Origin: Siphonodentalium dalli | Lineage: Eukaryota; Mollusca; Scaphopoda; Gadilida; Siphonodentaliidae | Direction of reading: 5' to 3' | Length of the DNA: 64,000 nt | NCBI GenBank assembly: GCA_032622095.1 | Contig: CP136063.1 | Location: forward strand, 92,605,980 to 92,669,979 | Shown here: positions 1-12,535 of the stretch, piece by piece | Numbering within the stretch: the stretch's first letter is position 1 | Layout of the letters: the number at the start of each line of letters is the position of its first letter | Translations under genes and position numbers: made by a program | Notes under the pieces: model-generated | Database searches by the model: none | What the model saw: the letters and a program-made list of their open reading frames with translations, nothing else | What the model was told of the DNA's origin: nothing

Positions 1-170
1 GCCATAAAAAGAACAAAGCCACATGTTTCACAGTTAAAACTCAAATTTATGTACATGTAAAAGTTAAATATTTTAATGGCATACTTGTTGGTAACATGTA
101 AGGCGTGAAATTGTCCAGTCACTTGTAAACACAGTTTTTGTTTTAACAGGTGAATCCGACATCATGACAT
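1..170. other. no gene seen
   Basis: AT-rich sequence without an open reading frame or repeat that I can identify. Confidence 0.5.
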
Positions 171-660
171 TACAGTACCAGCCAAAGGAAGTGGTAGTTT
201 TAGGCACACCTTTATTGCGATATTGATTTAGAAAAAGGCGTGATTATAGCACACTACCAAAAATCTGTCGCGCTTATTATTGCAATATTGAACGCAAAAT
301 ATTGCGATACTAAGCGTACTAAATTTCATACAGACCCGATAGTGTTATATTTATATTAGATAAATACTGTGCATATAGTGTACATATAGTATACATATAG
401 CATTTACAACTATAATTTTATACATATCTAAAACATTGTCTCTATTTATACAATAAACAATATAGAAGAAGCTATAATTTGATTTAAATGTCACAATTTT
501 GAGCGCAATATTAAGCGCAAAATATTGAGATATTAAGCGCAAAATATTGCAATAATATCACAAGCGACATGCTTATAAGCGTTTCCACTTGCAATATTAT
601 TGCGATATTGGGCGCGAAAATAGCGCGCTTAATATACCACTTCTTTTGACTGGTACTGTA
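171..660. mobile_element. Tc1/mariner-type MITE
   Basis: Terminal inverted repeats of about 25 bp begin CAGTACCAGCCAAAGGAAG on the left; the right end reads CAGTACCAGTCAAAAGAAG on the other strand. The inner element is 173-658 and is flanked by TA on both sides (171-172, 659-660), as expected for a TA target-site duplication. The interior holds many short copies of the motif GCGCAAAATATTGCGATA in both orientations. It has no transposase ORF, so it is non-autonomous. The superfamily call rests on the TA duplication and the CAGT-type end. Confidence 0.75.
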
Positions 661-829
661 TATCAATAATAGCTAGATGGGTTTGGAACATTCAAGACAA
701 CAGCAGATCCAATACTAACTGTGCGCAATGACTTGGCGACAATGTTCTCCTGTAGTCGCACATTTTCCATGAACTTTTAAAGCATGATCCATCAAACTGT
801 ATACTGGTATCACGACACTGACTTATGGT

Positions 830-2465
830 CTAGGGTGGGCTGTATATGTATATCGAGTGGTTATATGACTATGTCTGTCGATATAGGTATACAGGTAGTG
901 AATGCATGGTCAATGGTGAGATGAGTACATGTTGGTATACAAGTAGTGAATGTATGGTCATAAATATAATGGACATCTATACAGGAGGTGACTATTAAAA
1001 TGGTCATGTGTCAGGCGTATGAGTATACCTGGTGTTCCTGTTTGGTGACTCGTGGCGGTATGGTCATGTGTAGGTTATACCAGTATACACATGTGTTGCT
1101 TTATTGTCATGGGCAAGGGATATGTGTATATAGCAAGTGGCTATATGGCCATGGATAAAGTGCATATGCATACACGGAGTGACTATACTGACATGGCTAG
1201 GGTGTATTAGTATATCTTGAGTGGCTATGGTGTGACAAACAGGGACACAGGGAGTGACATTGCCAATGTTGAGGTAAATATGTATGCAAGAATTGACCAT
1301 GGTCGTGTATGAATGTTTTGAATAGGTACACACGGTGTGACTATATGGGCATAGGTCAGGCACCATTGGTGAAGGTATGTGTATGAAGCGAGTGGCTATA
1401 TGACCATTGGTGAGGTGCATATACCCAGAGTGACTTTATGGTCATTGTTGATGTATATATTGATTGTCTATTTGACCACGTGTTTGGAGAATATGTATAC
1501 AGGGGATGACCTTATGGCCAATGGTGAGCTGAATGGGTATACAAGGAATGACTATAAGGTTATCGGTCATGTTTATGAGTATCCCCGGTGTGCCTGTATC
1601 GTGACGCGTGGCTGTAAGGTCACCCGTGGTCATGGGTCAGGTGTACATGTATACAGTGGGTCACTATATTGTTATGTCTGTGGTGTTTATGTATATATGT
1701 AATGACTGTGTGGTAATAGGTGGCCATCGTTTGCCGTGTTTTACCCCCCCCCATGTATATAAACACCATCAAGATAGAGAACTCTCTGACATGACCTCTC
1801 CATTGATTAACATATCCTTGAGTTATTGTGCCACCCAAGGTACACATGTACAACCAACCCATTACCTCAGTCACTCCATATGCACATAACACAACACAAA
1901 TGACAACATAGTCACACACTTTATACACGTACACCTGATCATACAGCCATACTTGGTTATACCCGTACATACTACAAATGACGATACAGCCACGATTCAC
2001 CATGTATGGACACCAGGTATACACATACACCCGACACATGGCCATATAGTCACTCTAAATATACATATTCACTACATTCACGATCATACGGTCACGCGTT
2101 GTATTCCTATTCACCTCACCATGGACTATACAGCCACTACATGTATACATATTCGCCATATCCATTACCATAGAGTCAATCCAGGTATACATATGCACTT
2201 CACCAATGGTGAGCCCTTCCAGATATACCAATACCCGCACATACGGCCTCTCATAAGTTCCACACTTGCCATACTCATGATCATGCATCTATTCCCATAC
2301 ACCATCAATGATAACAAATCCACAACATATATAAATATACAACCCACCGTTGCCAACAGGGCACTCCCCATATACCCACACATCATCCATGACCATACAA
2401 TAACTCGCTGTATACCTATTATCCTCATCTACGATCATAGAGTAACTCCCTGGCTGTCATCTTGG
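830..2465. repeat. inverted 42-bp minisatellite (foldback array)
   Basis: Degenerate 42-bp units run from about 830 to 1740, with sense units resembling GTGACTATATGGCCATGGGT followed by a GTGCATATGTATACACGGA-like half. From about 1790 to 2465 the same unit continues in reverse complement (GTCACTCTAAATATACATAT type). The two arms flank a short centre with a C-run near 1744-1752. Because 42 is a multiple of three, long repeat-encoded frames rich in His, Ile and Thr occur on both strands, for example 1953-2639 plus and 1064-1420 minus. They are by-products of the array rather than genes. Confidence 0.85.
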
Positions 2466-3812
2466 CTTCCACCCTGTATCCAGTTGATAAATTTTTATCA
2501 TAATGGGCCAGACTACAAACATCTCATGGTTCATCTCAGTTCCGTCTCAAATTTCTGCCCATTTCCTTTCAATAATATGGCCATAATCACAAAAGAGGTT
2601 ATCCGCAAAATTCCATACTGCAACTTTAAAATGAATTAGTCATGCCCCATACGGATCTAGGATAAACATAATAGAACATAGTTGTCAGTTAATTAACTAA
2701 CAGGTGAGTCACAATTTGAGTCACAATTTGCTACCTTTTCGGATAACGCAGAGAATAATTTTCTGGATATGTGTAAAACATTTACTTTTTTACAAATTTG
2801 GTTGCCATTTTGGAAGTCATCTTGAGCAATTTAGTCTATAAACACCATAGTGTGACACATTTAAGATAGGTCAAAACAATAAACACATTTGATACCAAAT
2901 GTAGTTGCATTTTATTTGAAAAAATGGTCGAACCCTGAAAAGTTATTTTTTGCCGATATTTATGTCAAGTTTGTGAGAGAAAAATCCAATATATCTGGTG
3001 ATGTCAGTGACAATGACACATGGTGTATCAGACATGTTAGTATTCAATGTATAGAATACAGATTAGCCAATTTTGAACATCAACCACAACTTGTAAGCAA
3101 TTGCATGACACCCTGGTGCAATATTTACAATTTTCCTTATTTTGGCGGCCATTTTGGCAGCCATTTTGAGCCAAGGTAAGATTTTTGGTTCCAGAGAGTT
3201 GGAATATTCATAGGTAATGATCTGCCTCACTTGCATTACAATGTTATTTTCATTTCTAGTTGAAATATGACTAGAATCCCAACTGTGATTTTTTTGTAAA
3301 ATTTTGTACCGCGTTCTGTAAAATCGAATTCTTGAGGGATTGGAAGGTATTAGGACCCCAATAATTGCATATTTAATTGCTCCAATGATCAGTTAATATA
3401 CAAAACACAAAATAAAGTTGCATTACTCAACCAATTCCAAACAGCATGAATTGAACTAGGAGATATTTGTGAAAAAATGTCATATTTTCAACTTCCGGCG
3501 GCCATATTGTTTAGTTACGTTTTGGCCCAAATGAACCGTGGTCACCTCCCAACTATAACTGTATTGAGAAAGCTGTGGGAAGATGCGATTTTCACAAGAA
3601 AAGGATGGCATAAACCACCCAACCCAAAAACTGAGATTTTCAAAAAGGTCAAGGTCAAATTGAAGGTCAAGGTGACCTCCAAAATCTGGAACCAGCCAGT
3701 TTAGTGATACTCACCAACCACTTAACAAATTCTGAAAGTTTGGCGCTTCTATCACAAAGTGAACGATTTTTATGTTTTCCTGTAATTATCCCCCCCCCCC
3801 CCCCCCCCACTA
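2466..3812. other. no gene; dispersed-repeat debris
   Basis: Contains repeated phrases such as GCCATTTTGG (2798-2812, 3145-3170, 3499-3507) and a cluster of AGGTCA half-sites at 3648-3680. These look like parts of an old interspersed repeat. A run of about 20 C lies at 3790-3809. The short open frames at 2889-3179 and 3477-3704 match nothing I recognise. Confidence 0.45.
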
Positions 3813-5394
3813 TTAGGGGTTGTTTATACATTACCCGGCGAAGATCGCATTCGCTTTAGCCGGCAGCGATAACAATAGAGTGTTTATACTTCGCCGGATA
3901 AGAATTACGGCTATCCGGATACTCAGCTATACGGTTTTCAACTTTTGGATAAAATGATTTAGTACAAGCACCTGATTGTCGTATGGATTCTAATTCGCTC
4001 TGCGGTTAAGTTAGATGTGTATCTGGGGTCATGCCGTCATGGGTGATTTCCTTTCAACAATTAACTCGAACAATATTATTGTGCAATCGCTGATAGACCA
4101 GCCCGCTTTTCACCTGTGCATATATTGGTCAGTGTGCCAGTTTGATTGTTTCTAATCAGCTGTCCGTCGGTGGTCACGTACCTTGGTTATAAGCTATTAT
4201 TATAAATACTAACCGATGATGGTACACGTACTCTGCATGTGCATGGTACATTTGTTGCGCATTCGAGGGAATTAATTCATGTACATGTATGTCCATATAT
4301 ATATATATGGAAGAAATGGGATGGCACGTTTCTGTGGATTCAAACTTAATGGACAATTAGTTCAATAATCTAAATCTGAGTGCGCCGTGGACATATTTAC
4401 ACAGGGACGGGTCTAGAGGGCCTGATTTGGAGGTGTGGGACTGTTCATCTTTGGAATTTATCGACCGACCGTGGTTATGGTCAGGTGTGAGAATTTTTTT
4501 TAATCTGAAAATTGCAATATCCTAGCATCCAGCCTTAAGATTTCCAATTGTTGGACATTTTCCAAACTTGACGCACCTCTAATAAAGTTGGATCATTTCC
4601 AACTGATGGTCATTTCAGTCCAACAATTTGGTAAAAAAATAAGCAAATGTTGCCTAAAGAAATCACCAATAACAAATTGTTGAAAATAAAACTACGAGAA
4701 CAATTTCAACATATTGCTGATGTCAAATGTCCAACTATTGCCGTGTCAGGTATGAAATTTCCAGCTTTTGAATATTTTGATTAAAGTTGGGATGAGACAC
4801 CCCCATCGCCACGGCCCTATATACATGGTGAACGCCCGAGTAAATTGAAAAACATATTTTATTGTATAATGTGCAAACGGAAAATGTGTCACATTTGATT
4901 CGCGATGTTGAAACTTATATATATAATATAAAATCCAATCCGAATGATTAGACACCAATTTGTAGATGTATGCGACGAAAAGATCTCAAAACTGACAATG
5001 GCCATGCTTTTGGTGCGAAACTCACTTCACAGGCTGTATGTGAACCCAAACAAACCATTAACAATGTTTTTTAAATATCTATAAAATTACCAATAGCAAT
5101 ACCTGAAAGTTTGAGTTGGATATTAATAATATCGGCATTTCCATTTCTAAAAAGTTTCATTTCACTATACTGCCCAACCATATCTCTAACAGGAAGCGGC
5201 TAGATGTTTACAGGTGTACAGCAATATCATATTGCAGTTCAGTGAGAACTAAAACGAAAACTATTAACAAGTAAAGGAGACACATGAATATATGCGTATC
5301 TTCGCCGGCGATGTGTAAACACTCTGCCCAACCTTCGCCGGCTAACGGGTTCGCCGGGTAACGGCTTCACCGGCTATGTGTAAACGTCACCTTA
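3813..5394. mobile_element. PIF/Harbinger-like non-autonomous element
   Basis: The inner ends are GGGGTTGTTTATACAT on the left and, read on the other strand, GGTGACGTTTACACAT on the right, matching at 12 of 16 positions. The trinucleotide TTA stands directly outside both ends (3813-3815, 5392-5394). Subterminal GCCGG and GGCGAAG motifs recur at both ends (3835-3900 and 5300-5375). A 3-bp TTA duplication with GG-starting ends is the usual pattern of PIF/Harbinger. At about 1.58 kb it has no recognisable transposase or Myb-like ORF, so it is a deleted derivative. Confidence 0.6.
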
Positions 5395-7433
5395 GTATCA
5401 ATATCAGTGAGTCAGCCAAAGATAGTTTGTAAAGAACATCCAACCAATCGTGTACTCCCGGTAAACGATAACATGGCGAATGATGACAATGTCTCATATC
5501 CACACGTTTCATTGAATATTGATGAATACGGGATGAATTTGTCCGTGTAATTGTAAAGTTGGAATTGTAGATATGTGATCATCCGTCACTGCGCGGCGTC
5601 AGTTCATTGTTTACGGTGTTGTTGTTGACACTGAAGCTCTTGTGAATTACACTGGTGCATACAGTACATGTATATCCTCTCTTGTAAATGTACGTGCATG
5701 TGCTTTGAAACAATCAGATTCATAAAACTGTCAACTGGATTGTCAACATTCTAATAGTAATAGCTGCTCGTTGAGTCGTTGTTGTTATTATTGTCACTAT
5801 TGGTTGACACCGAAGCTTGTGTTAATTGTACCTGTATCCTCTTGTGTCAGTAAATGTGCCAGTGTTTTGATACTAAGTCACAACACTGCAATTTCAACAT
5901 CAGCAATGCGTCGAATGAAGTCAGACCCCGGGCGGCGGATCATGCCATGATTGACATGAATCTCGACTCTCGAATTTAGTGGAAATTGTCAATGATTAAG
6001 CCGCTATTCGCTGAATTGCAACTTGTCCGGTTATCAAAGGAACCGAAATCAGACCGTCTTAACAACTGTCCACAACCGAAAAGGCCCGCATAACACAGAA
6101 TGAATGCCGCATTAATAATACATATTAAATATCAGCAGAGTAAGATTCAGTCATACTGTATGGAGTCATTGCCGTATATAATATGGTCGCCGAAAAATAT
6201 ACTATTGACTTTTGACGGCATGACTTTGAATCACGAAAATATTTAATTTAGACAATTTTCATGGAAACATAAAATAACGGTATGGGACCGTCAAACTGAT
6301 GAAACGGTATGGGACCGTCGATTATGACGGCCCGAAACCGTCGAACCGACTGTAATTTCTAACAGTGCACTGTATTGATGTTGATATATATGTCATGAAT
6401 GTGAATGTGTCATGATTGGGGTCTTGGCAATATAGTGATAATAATTATATAGTCTTTGGCATTGATAAAGCATATATATACATGTATAAAACTATATTAG
6501 TCAATTATTATGTATAGGTTATTATTATGTATAACTAAATTTGGTACTGCCATAAAGCATATAAAAATACATGCTATAACTCTCACGGACAATGCCGGAT
6601 AGCCCAGTTTGTTAATATATATGAACATTCTCAAGTATTTTCATAACCCCGTTTCAATCAAGGCAATACTTTACCACCAGTACTTTACCAATACTTTACC
6701 ACCACTTACCGTCAGGAGTGGACCCCCAAAATACAACACTTTGACATTTCATTAGTTGGAAATTCCCGACCAAAATAGTTTGAGTGTTGTGCTGATAATT
6801 TGATATACCGAACATTATTAAGTGCACTTATGATAATTGTTTTTTTTGGACTGAAATGTAGCACAGTTGAACATTGTCAACCATAGTGGGTGTTACGATG
6901 AGAATTTCCAATAATTGGAATGTTTGATAATACAGATTTAGATTAAATAATGTATGTATGTTACACGGGGGACTTTACATTCATGCAGTGTTAATTGTTT
7001 TTAGTAAATTGTTAGGTTAGGAATTTCCACCGACAATTTGAAAGCATGTGGTACCAGTTGAAAAAATAGCAATATACAAGGCGGTGGGTACTAATGGGAT
7101 TTCTCGAAAGTCGTCGGTTTTCTTTGTTGATCCAAGTGCGGACCCATGCACCATCTCCTCTCTAGGTGACGTTTATGGTATTAATATATCAGCATTCCAT
7201 CGCTTGCGATATCACATTCCAACAACATATCAAGTGACATTACTTTGACCAGCCTAAGAATACCAACAGACACTGTGCTCTGAATATATTGTAAACAACT
7301 CAGCGATATCAGCAATCACGTAAAAAACCACTGCCCAACATTGATCACTACTAATGATGATTTGTTGACAACTTAAATTAATCCGTTTTGGCAATTTTGC
7401 AGCTGTAATTTTTGCAGTTTTGAGTGCAATATT
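5395..7433. other. intergenic, no gene recognised
   Basis: A diverged direct duplication of about 95 bp occurs at 5619-5715 and 5775-5870; both copies pair a GTTGTT start with a GACAC-GAAGCT core and a TGTATCCTCT segment. At 6280-6350 the phrase GGTATGGGACCGTC is repeated. A 66-codon open frame at 7048-7248 has a fairly balanced composition but no recognisable domain or good splice sites, and I do not call it. Confidence 0.45.
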
Positions 7434-7589
7434 GCCAGCACCCTTAGTGTGCGTTCACACACTGTAAACTTTGCAGCACCCTTAGTGTGCGTTCACACAC
7501 TGTCAACTTTGCAGCACCCTTAGTGTGCGTTCACACACTGTCAACTTTGCAGCACCCTTAGTGTGCGTTCACACACTGTCAACTTTGCA
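7434..7589. repeat. 38-bp tandem repeat, four copies
   Basis: Near-identical units start at 7436, 7474, 7512 and 7550, each carrying CAGCACCCTTAGTGTGCG followed by TTCACACACTGT and CAACTTTG. The period is exactly 38 bp and only one base differs between units, so the expansion is recent. Confidence 0.95.
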
Positions 7590-8700
7590 CGGCATTCTTT
7601 TGCAGGCATTTCATTATAGAAAGCTATAATGTCCCAGAAACCGAATGTAAAATGCTTATACAATGCACCCGTACTACAGCTAACTTCATGAAAAGTAAAA
7701 AAAAACTGTGCAGTTCCACTAATAGCGATGTTATCGACATTTGCCTGTAAAGATCGCAATAATCTATCATACATGTATTTGAAGGCAAATATAATGCCAG
7801 GCGACAAGCGATGAGATTAATAGAACGTATGCTTGGCTGCGAAACGGAATGTAGCTGATTTGCACAAATCGCATTACAGCTATATCATGGTGTGAAATTT
7901 GTTTCAAAATGGTTTTCAAAGCTCGTACACAATTTGACACAGAGATTTGCTTGTTAAAATTAATAAAAACCTGAATATCTTCTTTTATTACAGTGACCCG
8001 AACATATGATTGTTCTTGGTAAGTTGCGCTAGGTATGTTTGTGCAGTTCGTTGAGTACATATTTACCGCCTACATCTCGATTTTTACTGTAACGATGTTA
8101 TCAAGTAATTAGTTGACAAATTCCGATGGTTTCCTTTCAAATCAAATCGATTGGATCGACAAACTTGTCGGAGATAGAATTAAATGCAATAACAAAAATA
8201 AAGAATCATTGTAATGTGGTATTAGTCTGGTCGTTGAAGCTCAATTGTTTGTTGGGGAAACCACGTGCATGATTTGGGAAACTCTTTGGGTGATATATGG
8301 CAATCGTTGGATGGTTGCAAGTTTAGTACGGGAGCCAGGTCGCGGGTCAACGTGCACCCCCATGATTAATCCTCATCCATTTTTGTGCGTATTGTACTTG
8401 TTGCCATGGCACATGCCTGTCAATCCATGCATAATTTGACTGTAAAAATCCAAAATGGCAACCGGAAGTAGTAAAATGAGAATTTTACGTTAATGTTCAC
8501 CATATGCGTGAATGAGACTGGTTGCTCCACCATACATGATGTCTAATACTAATCCGATAATAGTAAGCGAAAATGGCAATCCGAAGTCATCTATTTCAGT
8601 GCCTTTTGTTGATTATTAACTAAATCTCCAAATATCGAATAAATAATACATACGAATGCCATCATACGAATTTCAAAAGCCGCCAACTAGTTTCAGAATA
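7590..8700. other. no gene; isolated minisatellite copy
   Basis: At 8248-8316 there is a copy of the sequence found again at 9492-9558 (GGGAAACCACGTGCATGA, then GGCAATCGTTGGATGG). It is an outlying piece of the 21-bp array described at 8701-9850. No protein domain was recognised on either strand. Confidence 0.5.
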
Positions 8701-9850
8701 CATCAAATGCATGAGTGTCCCAAACCACATAAGGGGTGTACCAAACCATATACTGAGTTAAAGGTACCCAATCCGATTATACACCACTAAATTACTATTT
8801 CTTTGGCTTCTGGTGTAAAACATATTTGATTTGAGTCGAGGAACCTACCCATCAAAGCTCAGAGTGATCAGATATTCATTTTTTAAGTTTGTTATTTCAA
8901 TTGTTTGTGGCCCAGAATACGTCGTAAAATGGACGGTCTCGGTCAAAATTGCGGATGAAGATGGATAGCTCTAAAAACAAGTGATAATACGGTCATATTT
9001 CGTTGAACAAAATGCTGATAATTAACACGTTTTTGGGGAAATTTGATACCATAGTTGACAGTGGTTAGCATTATTTTGTTGCAATTAATCGATTCTTGTA
9101 ACTAAAGGGTATTTTGAAGAAATGTTATTGTTGTTGTATCTTGATGATATGGGGACCCTCGGATATGATTGAGTACCTTTAAGTCCACCAAATGAGTGTT
9201 CCAAACTATCGAATGGGTTTACCAAACCACGAGGCACTCGTTGGGTGGTTTGAGATATTCCATGGATGGTTTTGTACTCTATAGTTGGAACACTCATTAG
9301 ATGGTGTGGGACATTCTGCATGGGGTGGTTTTAGACACTAGTTTTAGACACTGCTGGTCCTGGTGGTTTGAGGGAATCGTCGTGTTGCGTGGGACGCACA
9401 TTGGATGGTTATGGACACTCATTGATTGATTTATGATACCCATTGGATGGTTTGGGGGTTATCAATTGATGGTTTGAGACGCTCACTGTGCGGGTTGGGA
9501 AACCACGTGCATGACTATCTCTGGGTGATATATATATATGGCAATCGTTGGATGGTTTGGAACACTCATTTGGGCGGGTTTGGACAACGTTTGGTTGGTT
9601 TGCGACACTAGTTCGGTTGATTGGGATGTGTATGGGGTGGTTCGAGACACTGGTTAGCGGATTTGGGATACCCGTTCCATGGAATTGGTTGGTTTGGTAT
9701 ACTGTATAAAATAAGTTGGCGGTTTGAGACACCCGCTGCGTGGATTTACGCGCTCCTTAGATGGTTTGAGACACTCGTTAAGTGGTTTTGGACACTCATT
9801 GGATATATTTGGATACAAGTTTGGTTGCTTTGGACACTCATCTGATAGCA
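8701..9850. repeat. 21-22-bp minisatellite with an orientation switch
   Basis: From about 9235 to 9845 degenerate units of the type ATTGGATGGTTTGAGACACT run on the plus strand. From 8701 to 8757 and again from 9184 to 9235 the units are reverse complement (CAAATGAGTGTTCCAAAC type). The orientation flips near 9225-9240. A MITE (8757-9183) interrupts the reverse arm. The open frames on both strands in this stretch are encoded by the repeat and rich in Trp/Gly or Pro/Asn. Confidence 0.8.
8757..9183. mobile_element. MITE, TTAAAGGTAC family, copy A
   Basis: The ends are TTAAAGGTACCCAATCCGAT on the left and, on the other strand, TTAAAGGTACTCAATCATAT on the right. Internal markers shared by the family are GAAGCCAAAGAAATAGT, CTCAGAGTGATCAGATAT and the phrase GGACGGTCTCGGTC. 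It splits a minisatellite, so it inserted after that array formed. The TTAA at both edges could be part of the TIR or a target-site duplication. Confidence 0.75.
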
Positions 9851-10589
9851 TATATGACTATTGGCTATAAATTAAAATCAATATGAGTAGATTTAATTAC
9901 AATTTAAATCAATGTAAATATTTAAATTTTTGATTTTCTTTCGCCAATGTTTTCGACGCCATTTTGGGACACAGAAGTGACAAATTCAGATATATATGAC
10001 ATCATTTACGGTGGTTTTTTCGACTAGACATTTACACCAATAATTTTGGGGCATCTAAATGGAATTAAACCGGTAAAATTTAGCGAAAATTGTCTAATTT
10101 TACTAGTTCCGTTCGCCATTTTGGAAATTGATGCCCTCATTTCTGCTAAAATCGGCACTAGTGCATGGTTCATATCTGACATCTAATTAGTATTCACCAC
10201 ACTGGTGTGTTCGATTCCGGATATTCTGGGCATTAAAATAATAATTGATTTTTCTTCAAAATTTTGTTTTAAATCTATTTTAATTTGAGGGACACTATCC
10301 TTTGTGGGAATCAACGACACGTTCCATAGATTAACATCATTGTGGTCCGGGGTCATGGAAAGCTACATAAGACAGAGTTCAGTCCCTTGATACGCTGGTC
10401 TGATCGCTGCCAACATGTATATTTTCGTAATTAAATCTAACATTTTTTATTTAAGTGTTTTGTATGTTATAATTAATTCCGGCTTGATTGAGCCATGCAA
10501 TTTCAAATGAATATGGATGGGCGAACACAGACTACCAAAAACAGCAACGCACTCGGTAGTCCGGGATGTGCAAATAGCAAGAGCAGGGA
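9851..10589. other. no gene seen
   Basis: AT-rich sequence with GCCATTTTGG-type phrases (9958-9967, 10114-10121) like those at 2.8-3.5 kb. No open frame or structured repeat that I can support. Confidence 0.45.
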
Positions 10590-10915
10590 AGTGCGACAGG
10601 GTTTTCTCTTGTCGGGTGGGGGGGGGGGGGCATTTTCAACAGTAGGAATTTCATGCCTCCACAACATTTGTGTGAAACTTTACGCCAAGTATACATTGGT
10701 TGAAATTGTTCTCATCGTTTGATTTTGTAACAAATAAGGCGGGTGGGGGGGGGGGGTGCAAAATGGAAAGCTTGGGGCACCAGTTGGAGGGTTCCAACTC
10801 CAGGGGGTGTTCAAATGGATCGTTCTGGTCCAATGGGGGGGGGGGTGCAGTTGGAAATTTTCAAGATGATTAAATACCTCAACGGAAACCCTCTAGCCAC
10901 GTCCCTGGGTCAACA
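10590..10915. repeat. dispersed repeat with G-tracts, copy 1
   Basis: This copy shares a series of blocks with 18745-19020 and in part 52455-52600: a GGAATTTCATGC block, ACAACAT, TTGAAATTGTTCTCATCG, a G-run followed by TGCAGTTGG, and a CTCTAGCCACGTCCCT end. Three long G-runs sit at 10617-10630, 10747-10757 and 10836-10846. The family is unclassified; it has no ORF and no clear terminal repeats. Confidence 0.55.
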
Positions 10916-11506
10916 ATTTCCACACGAGAGACTGTAATATTGGCGAATCGATTAGCGATGTGTCTTGTCGGACGTGTATTGTTTGCATTGATATGTAGCC
11001 ATTGGATACCCAAGCGCGTAAAATTGTTGAAAATTTAAAGCTTCTTTATTCCAAATATTGTTTTAAACAAGAATAACAAACATCACCAACAATAGATATC
11101 AGCGAGTAGCCAACATGGATGCACGCATATTCGTGTATGCATCAGTTAATGCATGAGCATTCAGTACTTATTCCTGGTTCGACCAATGGACACATTTTGC
11201 ACAATAAACTATTACTGATAAGAATTACGAACAGCTAATTGTAGTTGTAAACTTTTAGGACGGTCCTAAATCATTTTCGCAGAATAGGCGACGGTATGAA
11301 TCCGTTTTTAAGAAATTATGTGATGTTCAAACTTCTTGCCACTCGCTGTAATGTGATATGGTTCTGTTTGTCGTGATTATTAATTATGTTGTTATCAGAC
11401 CATAGCTTAGTGCTTTGTCTTTTGCAAGATTCTCGTGTTTTACGGCGGCGAATGATTTGATTGGAACTATAAGCGATAGGAATTATGTCCACATGCCAAT
11501 TACAAT

Positions 11507-11722
11507 TTAACCCTTTCAGTGCCAAGTCCGATTTTTGTATCAAACCATATTTCCTTGATCATTTTTCAAATTGATTGATTATAATAATGTGATACATCGA
11601 TGGAAAGAGCTCTAAGAGCTCTTTCCATCAATGTATCACATTATTATAATCAATAAATTTGATAAAATGATCAAGGAAATATGGGTTGATACAAAAATCG
11701 GTCTTGGCACTGAAAGGGTTAA
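11507..11722. mobile_element. TTAA-flanked hairpin MITE, family 2 (full copy)
   Basis: The element is a foldback along its whole length. The ends are TTAACCCTTTCAGTGCCAAG on the left and, on the other strand, TTAACCCTTTCAGTGCCAAG on the right. The centre is a palindrome around AAGAGCTCTAAGAGCTCTT at 11606-11624. TTAA followed by CCC resembles piggyBac-type ends. A shortened relative lies at 63634-63761. Confidence 0.8.
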
Positions 11723-11960
11723 GGACACAATCTCAGAGTCAACTCCCACAATGAGGACCAGAGAAACGATCTCGAACTTATTACTGTATATGATGTATTT
11801 GTGAGTTTTGTTGAAAACCCGAAACTACGCGGATCGACAAAACACAAATTCTACTAACGTAGTACCCTATCCGTAATTATTATCAGTAGCAAGTTCATTG
11901 TGCGAAAATTGTCTACTATTCTTTATCGATAAAAATATTACAACAGGCTAATTTCACCCA

Positions 11961-12415
11961 TTAAAGTACTCAATCCAATCAGACGGTCCCCTGCCATCAA
12001 GATACAACAAAAGCAACATTTCTTCAAACTACGCTTTAGTTATCAGAATCGATTTATTGCAACAAAATAATGCTAACCACTGTCAACTATGATAACAACA
12101 TAATGCTAACCACTGTCAACTATGGTATCAAATTTGCCAAAACTTGTTTTTTTATCAACATGTTTGAAGTTTGCTATTTCTATTGTTTGTGAATCAGAAG
12201 CACGTTGTCAAACGGACGAAGATGCGGATGAAGATGGATAACTCTAAAATCAAGTGGTAATAATAACTTGATTTTAGAGTTATCTTTAAAAATCGATATC
12301 TAATCATCCTGAGCTTTGATGAGTGGGTTCCTCGACTCGAATTATTATATTTTTTACCCCCGAAGCCAAAGAAATAGTAAATTAGGAGCGTCTTATCCGA
12401 TTGAGTACCTTTAAG
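11961..12415. mobile_element. MITE, TTAAAGGTAC family, copy B
   Basis: It starts TTAAAGTACTCAATCCAATC at 11961 and ends with GATTGAGTACCTTTAA near 12413. It contains the family markers GTTCCTCGACTCGAAT and GAAGCCAAAGAAATAGTA. At 12239-12286 an internal hairpin has arms of GATAACTCTAAAATCAAG. A 25-bp piece (AACATAATGCTAACCACTGT region) is tandemly doubled at 12066-12122. Confidence 0.7.
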
Positions 12416-12535
12416 GATAATATTATTTCTGGGTGGGTATTTTCGGTGAGTTATATACCTAGCTATATATATCGAGATAGTTTTGCTGAAATTCTAACCG
12501 GTCATGAAAATGATTCACATGCTAATTCTCAACCT

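Noticed and set aside
1064-2639. Long open frames on both strands as proteins
   Set aside because: They follow the 42-bp period of an inverted minisatellite, with monotonous His/Ile/Thr or Tyr/Val composition and no domains.
3648-3680. Cluster of AGGTCA nuclear-receptor half-sites
   Set aside because: AAGGTCAAGGTCA phrases are common parts of dispersed invertebrate repeats; there is no nearby gene to regulate.
7048-7248. 66-codon open frame as an exon
   Set aside because: No recognisable domain, no convincing acceptor and only a weak donor-like GTGACA.
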